Source: Neostapfia colusana
Taxonomy: Eukaryota > Streptophyta > Magnoliopsida > Poales > Poaceae
Reading direction: 5' to 3'
Length of the DNA: 64,000 nt
Assembly (NCBI GenBank): GCA_030760725.1
Contig: JASWHV010000008.1
Coordinates: forward strand, 30,848,720 to 30,912,719
Shown: piece by piece, positions 47,624 through 58,536 of the stretch
Numbering within the stretch: position 1 is the stretch's first letter
Layout: the number at the start of each line of letters is the position of its first letter
Made by a program: the position numbers and the translations under genes
Notes under the pieces: generated by a model
What the model saw: the letters and a program-made list of their open reading frames with translations, nothing else
The model's database searches: none
What the model was told of the DNA's origin: nothing

Positions 47624-49899
47624 CACATCTTGTCGTCTTCTTGTCCCGACCGGCAGAGCAGAGAAGAAAACAAAACAGATTGCCGCTGCTATGGTAAAGC
47701 TGAACCTTGTCTTTAATGGCAATCCACTTCCGTTGTATTATGTCGTGGTGCAAGTTCTTTATATCACTGATAATGATTATGAATATTATGAAATAGAACA
47801 TATCACACCTGAGGGGATCACGACTCTGGGGCAGGCCGTCAACCAGTTAATCCTTTGGCACCGACGCAATATCGTGTTGTTGGACGATGAGCCAAGGTCT
47901 AGCCCCATCGCATCTCGAAATACTGCAGCCCCATCTTCTTCGCCGAAAGTCCAGGAAGATCCACTCCGGCTATGTCCCAGCAAGGATGATAGTAACCTTG
48001 CTAGTAAAGATAACCAAGAGCAACTAGTTGAACAACAGCTTGAAGCAGTACAAGAGCAAGCTGCTGGTAGTAAACAGCAATCAGTTGAATAACAGGTTCA
48101 ACAACAGGCCAATGTCCAACTTCCGACGACTACTCCCCGGTCAGGTCCTGTAAAAGTTAGCTCATACAAAAATAAGGAACCTTCTAAAGAAGTGTCAGAA
48201 TATTTGGAAAAAATAAAGAAAATATTTCAAAATATAATGCATCTCGTGCTTTACATGAGCCAGCATTAGAAAATATTCAGGACTGGAAAGAAGACGGTGT
48301 GAAATATACTCGGGAGACGACTTTAGTTAAACCAGGAGTTCCGGTATACAAGATTCAGAACGTTCCTCCTGAATATGAGAATGGGAAGTTGTTCATGACA
48401 TCGGCACAACTTAGCAAACAACATTTCCCGCTCAGAAGAATGCACGAGTGGTACATCACTGCTAGCACAAAATATGATATTTGTTACATCACATTTCGTG
48501 CTAAAAGAAGCATTCTGGAGCGTTGGAGAAGATAAATGAGCCCTTCTCTTTGAAGATCTGCGGAGCCTTTCTATCAAGGCATGCTCAAAATCAACCTACT
48601 ACTCGTCGGGTGCTTGTAAGTGCCTCTAATATTTCGTATTTACTTTTCTTACTACAGGCATACACATGTCATAAGATTATAACAATCGCGTACTTATTCA
48701 ATAGGATGCAATACATGGATAATAAAAAGTTGAAGTCTAAGTCAGGTATCCTTGACCCTACATTGATTGCAAAGTCAAATTTTGACTTTCAGGTGCAACG
48801 GGACTCAGAACAATACAAGCGCATGACAAAAAAAAACAATTTGAAAAATCAATCGCAAGCCAAAAGAGGGATAAAAAGACAAAGGTTGCATCCTACATAG
48901 GACATGCCATGTTTAACTTTGTCAGAGATGGCAAGGACCTTGTAAAGGCTCCGTGCCACTTCGAGTAAGTTCAACACATGGCATGAAAATATTAATTATT
49001 GCTAATTTTTAACTTAACACGTGTGTTTGTACGTGTGCAGTACACACTACATAATGATCTTCATCAAGCCAACGCAGGGTTTGGTAACGGTCTTGGACTC
49101 AGCTGATTACTCACAATATACTTACAAAGATTTCCTTGACATTTTGAGAAAGTAAGGTAATTCGATACTTTTAATATACATGCATATATATAGGTTGGGA
49201 ACTCTTATATGACATTCCTTGTATGACAGCGCTTGGCGGTTTTACGCGAAAAAACTTTGCGGTCAGAGACATACTAATAAGGATGCATTGCATATATCAA
49301 CATATTATCCTTTCCCAAGCAGCCTTCTAGGAGCGTCTTATGCGGGTATTATGTATGTGAGCATCTTCGGACCGCCTGTGAATATAGAGTGAATCGTGAG
49401 GATGTAAGTTATCTTTAATATCATGTATTTTCCTTACTTCTTAGTTTTATTTTCATTATAACTAGTGTATTTTAATACTATTATGTTATCGTTATCACCA
49501 ACATATTCTAAACCTTGTTATGTGTTTTATTGCAGCACACGAAGAATGTGGACGAAGAATGGCCGGTTTCTACATATATGCCTGGTGGAGGAGCCGAGAA
49601 TATTGCAAATGAACTGTGTATCTTCAAGCGTCAAGAAATTTTCCACCGAAAAGGGTAGTTCTTCAATGACGCGGGTGTAATAGCTGATATGCCAAAACTT
49701 TGCCAGTATACTGAGCATCAATTTGGTTTTTAGTAAAATACTTATAAACTATGAATTGAGATGTATTGTACTTACATATATGTATATAAGATGACTTTTT
49801 AGTGATATTATGTCGATGATGCTTGTCAGAATATATTGTTTCTACTGTGTGTGAATGTGCATATGAAATTGACCGGGAAATTAGAAATAACAGCATGTA

Positions 49900-50480
49900 G
49901 TACTTAACAAACCGCCTGTGATAATATAATTTCACAGACGGCTTATCGTAGGTAACGAACCGCCTGTGATAATATAGTTTCACAGGTGGCTAGTCATAGG
50001 TAAAGAACCACCTACGATAATAGAGTTACACTGGCGGATAATCTTACGTTGTAAACCGCCTATGATAAAGATTCTTCACAGACGGGTAGTCATAGGTAAA
50101 GAACCGCCTGCGATAATAGAGTTACACAGGCGGATACTCTTACGTTACAAAAAGCTCGTGATAAAGATTCTTCACAGGCGGCTAGTCGTAGGTAAAGAAC
50201 CACCTACAATATAGAGTTACACAGGCGTATACTCTTTACGTTACAAAATCGCCTGTGATAAAAATTCTACACAGGCGGCTAGTCGTAGGTATTGAACCAT
50301 CTATGATAATGGAGTTATCAAAGGCGGATACTCTTACGTTACAATCTATCTCTGATAGAGTCTTCACAGGCGGCTAGTCGTAGGTATAGAACCGCCTGTG
50401 ATAAAATTTTTCACAGGCGGTTTAAGTTTCCGCCTGTGAAAATTGCTGGTTATCATAGGCTCTTCGTTTCAGACGGTTTT
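49900..50480. repeat. CACTA right subterminal repeats
   Basis: About eight tandem units of about 60 bp alternate AACCGCCTGTGATAATA, TTTCACAGACGGCTAGTC and TAGGTAAAGAACC. They match the left subterminal array at 11270-11460 in sequence and orientation. The innermost copies begin about 170 bp after the Ulp1 gene stop. Confidence 0.85.
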
Positions 50481-50510
50481 AAAAACCACGTGTGATAATA
50501 CGTTTAGAGC

Positions 50511-50539
50511 CGTATGAGATGAAGCTTGTTATAGTAGTG
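50511..50539 (-). repeat. CACTA right terminal inverted repeat
   Basis: Ends TTATAGTAGTG; on the minus strand CACTACTATAACAAGCTTCA. The outer eight bases match the left end. The downstream triplet CAA is compared with GAA on the left. Confidence 0.82.
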
Positions 50540-50703
50540 CAATACATTAGGACTCATATCTGTCAGGAAGCTCAGTTATGGATTTAGATAAGAACACAAA
50601 ACAAGCTTAGAGACTGATAATGCATTTCACTCCTCAAGAGTAGAACACACGTTCAGGGGTTCGACGCTGTCAGCTGTCACTTGAAGTCTGGGACCGCTCG
50701 TAG

Positions 50704-51597
50704 TAGGAGTGACAACAAATCGGATATTCTTTGAACCATCCGCTACTGTTTTTTGAAATATCCAATTCATATCCGTTTTGTCAGGTATTTTTCGGATTCA
50801 AAATCGGATATTCACTTTTGAATATCGGATCGGAAACGGTTTGGATAATTATCAGATTATTCGGTCGGATATCCATATTTATTCAGATATATCTGAATTT
50901 TATCCGTTTAAAATCCGAATAGAAAACAGCCCAATTAAACTTGTTGGGCCTCAGCCCATACGCTCACAAGATTGTTATTTCTCACAAAAAATGCACTCAA
51001 GATATGGCAAAATACATTTCTTGGATACATAAAATTATAGAAAAATCTTTAAAATAATATTTGAACTCTAGAGCATAATACAAGTGATAATTGTCCAAAA
51101 CGAATTATGGATACTAGTGAATTAGCTATAACAATTCAAAAATCATTTAAATAATAAGAAATTAAGAAAATCCAAATGGAAGCTCAAAATTAAATAATCT
51201 CTTCACCATCAATTTTCTATTGTGAATTTGAAGGACTAGAATGAACTGTATGTTCATATGTCATATGTGGTTGTGTGAAATATTGATATATGTACTATGT
51301 GTTAGTATTTAAAAATTTTAATTACATATGTTATTTGTGATTGTGTGTATGTATAAATATTAATATGTTGATCACATCTATTCAACTCTTTTATTTAATA
51401 TAATGAATTTTGATATTACTTTGTAATGTTACATGGTATGCAAAAAATTGTTTCCCAAATAAATTTCTGAGTCCGTCCGATATCGACATGTTTCCGATCT
51501 GATTGATCCGTTTCCGATATATTCAATACTGAATCTGTTTTCGACTTCGATTCTGTTTAGCTTTTTATCTGACCATATCCGATTGTTTTCATCCCTA
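50704..51597. mobile_element. Non-autonomous hAT-like element, 894 bp
   Basis: The left end TAGGAGTGACAACAAATCGG and the right end, read inward on the minus strand, TAGGGATGAAAACAATCGG, are imperfect inverted repeats of the hAT type. The 8-bp flanks are GCTCGTAG (50696-50703) and GCTCATAG (51598-51605), one mismatch. Several further CGGATAT-type motifs lie inside each end. The centre is AT-rich and has no transposase frame. Confidence 0.85.
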
Positions 51598-51605
51598 GCT
51601 CATAG

Positions 51606-52205
51606 TTGTGGCTTCTATCCGCGCCGGGCTGTAAATAATGGGTCATTGCCAGTAGTAGCCGGGAACTATGGTCTCAAAGAACAGCGTGGGACTCTCCACT
51701 TTAGCGCTAGGATGGGAGGGGAAGAAGGGAGACAAAAGAAAAGAATAGAGAAAGAAAAAAGGAAAAAATAAGGGCAAAAGAAAAGAAAGAAGAAAAGAAA
51801 TAAAAGTAATTCAGATTCACGGATTTATCTGAAATGATATGATAAAATGGGTGGTAATTGGTATACATATTTGATTTAGTGATTCACGAGTGAAGAAATA
51901 AGAAATATTCTTTTAGAGCTTAGATATAGACAATTAGACATACACCATTGTGATCAGTCTCGCCTTTTATGATTGCATCCTTGTAGGCAGCATTTCAGAC
52001 ATCCAATGAAGAAACAGAGCATGCCAGGGCTGCTTGCCTTCCGTGTTTGCAAATGAGGATTGTTATGCTGGTCTGTAATACGCGTTGCTGCCTGCAAGTT
52101 GAAAAAAACCGAACATTTTTCTGAGCTATACATCCTAGAATCATTGTGAAAGCTCCTCTGTTTTGCTGTTTCAGAATTGAGAAAATAATCACAGTATCAG
52201 CCAAT
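51606..52205. other. Unannotated spacer, purine-rich in part
   Basis: 51720-51810 is a GAAAA-rich low-complexity stretch. 51980-52205 is more balanced in composition and, by continuity across the Tat insertion, is the ancestral 3' flank of the UGT gene. I see no domain. Confidence 0.4.
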
Positions 52206-52210
52206 ATCAC

Positions 52211-53277
52211 TGTCGGTACCCTCAATAACGGGTACCCCCGTGCACAGGGCAAAACCGCCTATGGACCTCGCCTCTCCGCAGGGGCGAGCTCCGAAGGCGC
52301 CACGTGTCCAGTAGGGCCGGAGCTCCCCTCTCCTCAGAGGATAGCTCCGGGCCTGCCACGTGGCCCAGAAGGTCGGACCTCGCCCCCTTCACAGGGGCGA
52401 GCTCCAAAGGCACCACGTGTCCAGTAGGGCCGGAGCTCCCCTCTTCTCAGAGGATAGCTCGGACCTGCCATGTGGCCCAGAAGGCCGGACCTCGCTCCCT
52501 CCGCGGGGGCGAGCTCCAAAGGTGCCACTGTCCGGCAGGGCCAGAGCTCCCCTCTCCTCAGAGGATAGCTCCGGGCCTGCCACGTGGTTAGCAGAACCGC
52601 GCTGCCCACCTCGGCTCGGTAGGCAGTAGGAGTAAAGGCACGCCATGCCTTTACCGTACAAGGCATTCAAGACCCGTACCTTCCCAAGACGCGGAGGTGC
52701 AGCGCACGCCTGTCAGGAGGCACTGTGACCAGTCACAGTCACGACAGGCGCACAGTGTCAGAAGCTGTAGACCAATAAGTACAGCGACAAGACATGCCTT
52801 GCCGCCCGTGCCATCATCAACCACTACGCCTAGCTTGCGGCGTGGGCAGGGCGGCAGGACGACGACCTCGAAGCCAGTGCCAAGACTAGGTAGCTGGTAG
52901 GAAATCACCCCGGGGCCACCTGTCGGGCCCTAGGGCCCATCTTGTAAGCCACCCGAGCCTTGGAGTATAAAAGGCTCAAGTAGGCAACGTTGTAAAAGGG
53001 TTTGGCATTTTGCTCAACTCCCTCTAGCGCCAGGGTTAGGCAGTTCGCCACCCATCCTCATACTCGAGGAAACAAGTGCTCCAAGCACTCCCGTGGACGT
53101 AGGGTTTTACGCTCCGGCGGCCCAAACCACGTAAAAATCCCTGTGTCAATCCACCATCATCTCCTTCCTTCGTCCAACACGCGAGACCCTCCGAGAGGAC
53201 TAGCCCCTCTGAAAAAGAACCTCCGCGGGCTGCCCTGAGCAGGCCCGGGGGAACTGTCGACCGCAGACGCTTCGACA
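52211..53277 (+). repeat. 5' LTR of the Tat-like element
   Basis: Begins TGTCGGTACCCTCAATAACG. Alternating GC-rich modules occupy 52250-52590. A TATAAAAG box is at 52966-52973. Its opening 400 bp correspond, inverted, to the block inside the chromovirus LTRs. Confidence 0.92.
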
Positions 53278-53278
53278 T

Positions 53279-53296
53279 TTGGCGCGCCAGGAAGGG
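53279..53296 (+). other. Primer binding site of the Tat-like element
   Basis: TTGGCGCGCCAGGAAGGG directly follows the 5' LTR. The TGGCGC start is usual in this group of plant gypsy elements; I do not assign the tRNA. Confidence 0.7.
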
Positions 53297-53333
53297 GGCT
53301 TTTCGCTCTCGCGACGGGTCTGCGCCAGCGAAA

Positions 53334-55500
53334 ATGTCCAAGCTTCCTTCATCGGCTGGCTCTTCGCACCGTCGTTCCTGGCGAACGACGACCTCAAGAT
53401 CTGCTGCGGCGCAGAGTGCCTCTCAAGCAAGTGCACTAGCCGCTGCGCGGGCGCTCCTGCGCAATCCACCCGCAGCGGACGCTCCCCAAGGGGCCACCCA
53501 GCAGTGGATCCACGACATTGACCGCCTTGTCGTCGCCGCCGTCAACCCTCCACTACAACGGGGACGATGCCCCGGTCAACCAGCTGTGTCGCTGTTGCGC
53601 ACACCAATGATTGACGGGCAGATGGCAGACTTCCGCTCTACCAGGCTCTCAATGGCAAACGTGAGGATAGAGCTGGAGCGATGTCGCTCGGGAGAAGATG
53701 CTCGCGTGACCATCGAGTGACAGCGGCAAAGGCGTCGCATTCAAGAGGCCGACTACAGCATGTCGACCGCCTCAACTCAGCCTGGGGCGCAGACGTTCAC
53801 CATGCGACCTCTGCCCCAGGTGTACGCCCTGCAGCATATGCAGCAACCATGTGTCCTGCAGCCGGCGCCCCCGGTATATGGTCCACCAATGCCCATGCCG
53901 GGGTACACCATGCCAGCAGTCGTCCAAGGGTTCGCGGCACCAGGATCACAGCAGCAGGAGCGGGGTGTGCGGCCCTGGCGCCCCACATTCGCTTCACAAG
54001 GTGGTCACGCAAGTCCTGGACACACCTGCTGGAGAAGTACGACGAAAGTGTCAACCCGGCGGAGTTCCTGCAGATCTACTCTACTACCGCCCTTGCGGCA
54101 GGAGGGGATGAAGCCGTCAAGGCCAACTACTTCCCCGTCGCCTTGACCGGCCTGGCGCGGTCATGGTTCATGAACCTTCCCTAGGGTTCCATAACCTCCT
54201 AGGGGGAGCTATGCTGACAGTTCACGGCGAACTTCAGTAGCTTCTACACGTGTCCCGACATGGAGCTGGACCTCCACGCCGTCCGACAACAACCGGGAGA
54301 ACCACTGCGCTCCTTCATCTAGTGGTTCTCCCAAGTACGGAACATCATCCCTCACATCCCGAATGCATCAGTTGTATTCGCATTCCGACAGGGTGTGAGG
54401 GACAAGAAGATGCTCGAGAAATTGGCCACCAGGGAGGTGCGAGACGTCTCGGAGCTTCTCAACCTGGCGGACAAGTGCGCCAGAGCAACAGAAGGGCGCA
54501 ACTGGCACTCACGGCCAGCCACTGAAGCAGGACAACAGCCCGAAGATGGCGGAGTTCAAGCTGACCTCCCTTCCACGTCAAGCAGCCAAGAGCCAAGCAT
54601 TGGCTGACTTCGTGGCTAGGTGGACGCCACCACCAAGCAAATTAGGGGGCCCTGCAGGTGGAGAACCGGAGCTCCGAGCACCGGCCTTCATCGAGCCTCA
54701 CTGGACTTTCTACTCCGACGACCCCTCGCGGAAGCAGGGCCGGAGCCGGCGTACTGCTCCTCATGCCAACGGGGGAGCGGTTCGGCTACATGGTGCGCCT
54801 CAACTTCAAGGCAACCAACAACGTGGCCTTGGACCTGTGCCATGTACCGCGCCCCGATGACACCATCGCGAACAACCTGTCAACGAAGGCCTCCACCAGA
54901 GCCCCGGAGCTCCAAGGAGCCTTTGAAGGGACGTTGTCGCGATCAACAGCCCGGCCTGTCGAACCAGGTGAAGGGGGCGAGACCAGCACCTCGAAGCTGG
55001 CGGTCCCGGCGGCCCTGCAGCCATGGTGCCCCGCCAAGGATCGTATGCGCCACTGGGGACTCCGTGCTACCCAGCGCCCAAGATCCAGAAGCTCAAGTGG
55101 CCCCAATGCATGGACCACGGAGGTCCGGGACTTCTTGAAAGACGACTTCCTTCCTGATGAGCATGCATCTGTTGAATGGATTGTGCGGATGGCTAAGTGC
55201 TACACGCTGGTATCTTTACTGGCTTGGTGCCACGGCATCCTATTGCAGTGCATAACCTAGGAGGAAGGCTGCGACCTGCTTGCAGCAATCCATGGAGGCG
55301 AGTGCGGGAACCACGCTTCCTCATGCACGCTGGTCGGTGAGGCCTCCCGGCAAGGCCTCTACTGACCGACAGCCACCTGGATGCCGTCAAGCCGGTTAGG
55401 AGATGCAAGACATGCCAGATCCATGCCGAGCAGACCCACACAACCGGTACAGACGCTGCACCTAGATCCGTCGGGGAATACCGGCTCCTCTACGTCGGGG
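53334..55500 (+). pseudogene. Tat-like Gag, RNase H and integrase remnants
   Basis: A Gag domain is visible at about 54000-54500 (WTHLLEKYDESVNPAEFL, FPVALTGLARSWFMNLP, then EVRDVSELLNLADKCA), broken by stops near 54183 and 54322. A PRQAAKSQALADFVARW linker near 54570-54620 belongs to the start of RNase H, whose next strands are in another frame. A deletion therefore joins Gag to RNase H without RT. From 55260 an integrase zinc-region relic (HGGECGNHASSCTLVG) follows, with stops near 55260 and 55364. Nothing here can encode an active enzyme. Confidence 0.78.
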
Positions 55501-56489
55501 GCCAGCCGGACATTCCTGAGCCGGGTCACGGGAATTACCCTTCTTCATGGTATGCGGGGCCGAAGCCATGCTTCTCCCCGAGATCACCATGGGGGTCCCC
55601 CCGTGTCCGAGCATACGACGAAGCCACGCAAGACCAGCTCCTGCGTGAGGACATCTACCTCGTCGACGAGGCAAGGTGGCAAGCAACACTCCGAAGCGCA
55701 CGGCACCGGCGGGAGCTCCGAGGCTACCACCGCAGGCCCGTGCATGGGAGCTCAAGGCAGGCGCTCCGGCACCACCTTTGTAAGTTCTACCTTTAGAACA
55801 GTGGTAGGACAGGTTTATTCATTCTGTAACAGATCCCATAGAGCCTAGGAGCAGCGCTCGGAGCAGCTAAGCCCCAGGGGCTAGTCCAGAACTACGTCCG
55901 ACTTAATCTGGTCTTGTACCCTAAGCACGTAGGCTCTGCCCCCGCCCCCCTTACAATGGGGCGGGTCGTTGCCTCCATGTACAGCCTGTTTTCCTCCTAT
56001 GGACTTACATGAATGAAAAGAACCTTGTCCTACCACGCTTACTTAGGTGTTCATTTAAATTACGCATTAATTTATGTGATCACCTCCCCGCGTTCTAGAT
56101 AGTGTACGCCCACCGTACACTCGGCTCTCCTTTCCCACTCTCGTGCCTAGTCAACATTTGCTATCCTGCTGAAGGCGGTTGTGCTTGAGGTACCTGCCAG
56201 AGGCCCGGGGGCCTCTCGGACCTCCCCCTGTTAGGGTACTGTGACGCCAGTTGATCCCCTCCAAGAAAAGACCTATGCCAGAGCGGGAGGTCCAGGAGTC
56301 ATGCTTTGCCCGGTCCTACACCCAAACCATGCGCACTCTGCCTCCCTAGTGCTACGGTTTGAATACTAGGGGTTGGACGGTTACACCCTGACTACGGCGG
56401 GAGCCGGACCTCCGGGACCGAGTGCACTGGATTGCCCAAGCCCCGTATACCGGCCCAGGACTGTAAGCCAAATTAGACTATGAGACAGG

Positions 56490-57190
56490 GAAGGGAGGAC
56501 CTCTGAGCAGTGCCGGACCTCACCCCTCAGCAGGGATGAGCTCCGAAGGCGCCACATGTCCAACAGGGCCGGGCCTCCCCTCTCCTCAGAGGCTAGCCCC
56601 GGGCCTCACACGTGTCCGGCAGTACCAGACCGCACCGCTTCAGCAAGGGTGAACTCTAATGCCGGACCTCACGCCCTCCGCTGGCCTGAGCTCCGATGAC
56701 TGCCGGACCTCACGCCCTCCGCTGGCCTAAGCTCCGATGCCAGCCCTCGCCATCTTCTCAGAGGCGAGCCCTGATGCTGGACCTTACGCCCTCCGCTGGC
56801 CTGAGCTCCAATGACTGTCATACCTCACGCCCTCTGCTGGCCTGAGCTCTGATGCCAACCCTCGCCCTCTTCTTAGAGGCGAGCCCTGATGCCAGACCTC
56901 ATGCCCTCCGCTAGCCTGAGCTCCGGTGACTGCCGGACCTCACGCCCTCCGCTGGCCTGAGCTCCGATGCCAGCCCTCGCCCTCTTCTCAGAGGCGAGAC
57001 CTAATGCCGGACCTCACGCCCTCTGCTGGCCTGAGCTCCGATGACTGCCGGACCTCACGCCCTCCGCTGGCCTGAGCTCCGATGACTGCCGGACCTCACG
57101 CCCTCCACTGGCCCGAGCTCTGATGTCAGCCCTCGCCCTCTTCTCAGAGGCGAGCCCTGATGCCAGACCTCACCTCCTCAGCAGGGGTGA
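56490..57190. repeat. Minisatellite-like array in the 3' region of the Tat-like element
   Basis: At least ten imperfect units of the pattern GCCGGACCTCACGCCCTCCG, CTGGCCTGAGCTCCGATG, alternate with CCCTCGCCCTCTTCTCAGAG modules. The units share words with the LTR modules, so the array probably arose from LTR-type sequence. Confidence 0.8.
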
Positions 57191-57332
57191 CCTCTGAAGT
57201 CGGACCTCCCCCTTCCGCAAGGCTGAGCTGCAATCCGTCGAGACCCTACAAGACAAGGAAGTGCGCGGAATTGACAAAGGGAAGGCCCCACCCCGGGTTC
57301 GTTATCTCCCCCGAGATGGGTCCGGGGGCCGC

Positions 57333-58397
57333 TGTCGGTACCCTCAATACCGGGTACCTCCGCGCACAGGGCAAAACCGCCTAAGGACCTCGCCCCTCCG
57401 CAGGGGCGAGCTCCGAAGGCGCCACGTGTCCAGTAGGGCCGGAGCTCTACTCTGCTCAGAGGATAGCTCCAGGCCTGCCACGTGGCCCAGAAGGCCGGAC
57501 CTCGCCCCCTCCGCAGGGGCGAGCTCCGAAGGCGCCAGGTGTCCAGTAGGGCCGGAGCTCCCCTCTCCTCAGAGGATAACTCCGGGCCTGCCACGTTGCC
57601 CAGAAGGCCAGACCTCGCTCCCTCCGCGGGGGCGAGCTCTAAAGGCTCCACGTGTCCGGCAGGGATAGAGCTCCCCTCTCCTCAGAGTATAGCTCCGGGC
57701 CTGCCACGTGGCTAGCAGAACCGCGCTGCCCACCTCGGCTCGGTAGGCAGCAGGAGTAAAGACACGCCATGCCTTTACCGTTCAAGACATTCAAGACCCG
57801 CACCTTCCTAAGACGCGGAGGTGCGACACACGCCTGTCAGGAGGCACTGTGACCAGTCACAGTCACGACAGGCGCACAGTGTCAGAAGCTGTAGACCAAT
57901 AAGTATAGCGACAAGACATGCCCTGCCGCCCCTGCCATCATCAACCACTACGCCTAGCTTGCGGCGTGGGCAGGGCAGCAGGACGACGACCTCGAAGCCA
58001 GCGCCAAGACTAGGTAGCTGGTAGGAAATCACCCCGGGGCCACCTGTCGGGCCCCAGGGCCCATCCTGTAAGCCACCCGAGCCTTCGAGTATAAAAGGCT
58101 CAGGTAGGCAACGTTGCAAAGGGTTTGGCATTTCGCTCAACTCCCTCTAGCGCCAGGGTTCGGCAGTTCGCCACCCATCCTCATACTCAAGAAACAAGTG
58201 CTCCAAGCAGTCCCATGAACATATGGTTTTACGCTCCGGCGGTCTGAACCACGTAAAATCCCTGTGTCAAACCACTATCATCTGCTTCCTTCGTCCAACA
58301 CACGAGACCCTCCGAGAGGACTAGCCCCTCCGAAAAAGAACATCCGCGAGCTGCCCTGACCAGACCCGGGGAAGTGTCGACTGCAGACGCTTCGATA
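57333..58397 (+). repeat. 3' LTR of the Tat-like element
   Basis: Direct repeat of 52211-53277, preceded by the purine-rich tract GAGATGGGTCCGGGGGCC. Its TATAAAAG box at 58090-58097 points toward the UGT gene, on the strand opposite to the UGT. Confidence 0.92.
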
Positions 58398-58536
58398 ATC
58401 ACAAAAAGAAAACATCGTCCTACAACAGTGATGAATTCTGCAAGCATGAATGTTTGGAACTTTCCGTGCTGATAAAAGGGACGTGTCGGCTTACAATAAA
58501 TATTGGAAAATTTCATGTTCGGAACATGTTCGCTGA

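Larger units (their letters stand above)
43439..49733 (+). pseudogene. CACTA second gene with C-terminal Ulp1-like cysteine protease domain, split by a solo LTR
   Basis: From ATG 43439 an acidic N terminus is followed by a block with NHIIYITSVGPGGLP and RNACGCLVREL, Lys-rich helices (43.9-44.7 kb), FWRDGFPKD, then VDDIVKDT at the LTR insertion. Coding resumes at 47629 with LPLYYVVVQVLYI..TPEGITTLGQAVNQLILWHRR (DUF8039-like, by recollection). It continues with LRRMHEWYITAS (48.4 kb) and a Ulp1/C48-type protease: THYIMIFIKP (His region), VTVLDSADY (Asp), and VLCGYYVCEHL (Cys) over exons at about 48.88, 49.04, 49.23 and 49.54 kb. Introns have GT-AG borders (for example 48966-49040). Stops at about 43944, 44160, 44290, 44345, 48090 and 49657 and a frameshift near 49315 disable it. 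Such Ulp1-tailed genes accompany TNP2 in many plant CACTA families; whether the protease acts on SUMO is not known. Confidence 0.82.
6662..50539. mobile_element. Large CACTA (En/Spm) DNA transposon with nested insertions and host-gene cargo
   Basis: The left end reads CACTACTACAAAAACC and the right end, read inward on the minus strand, CACTACTATAACAAGC. Repeated motifs of the type CACAGGCGG...AACCGCCTGTGATAA crowd both subterminal regions (6680-6810, 11260-11460 and 49900-50480), as expected for transposase binding sites. Between them are the two CACTA genes: TNP2-type (minus) and the Ulp1-domain gene (plus). The 3-bp flanks are GAA and CAA, so the target duplication is matched at only two of three bases. 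Four insertions at the first level (solo LTR, copia with chromovirus, SINE, solo LTR) account for about 28 kb; removing them leaves about 15.7 kb, a normal size for an autonomous CACTA. Confidence 0.88.
52211..58397 (+). mobile_element. Internally deleted Ty3/gypsy element (Tat-like) next to the UGT gene
   Basis: LTRs of 1067 and 1065 bp (52211-53277 and 57333-58397) start TGTCGGTACCC and end CTTCGACA or CTTCGATA. Perfect ATCAC target duplications flank the element (52206-52210 and 58398-58402). The interior has Gag remnants, then RNase H directly, then a scrap of integrase zinc region: protease, most of RT and the integrase core are missing. It is non-autonomous. Lineage is inferred from the RNase H linker and the TTGGCGCGCCAGG primer site. 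Confidence 0.9.

Noticed and set aside
49900..50480. CRISPR-like array of regularly spaced repeats
   Set aside because: The units are imperfect, contiguous, partly inverted and recur at the other CACTA end; the genome is eukaryotic.
56381..57651. ORFs in the Tat-like 3' region
   Set aside because: They read through the minisatellite and the LTR modules and have no domain.
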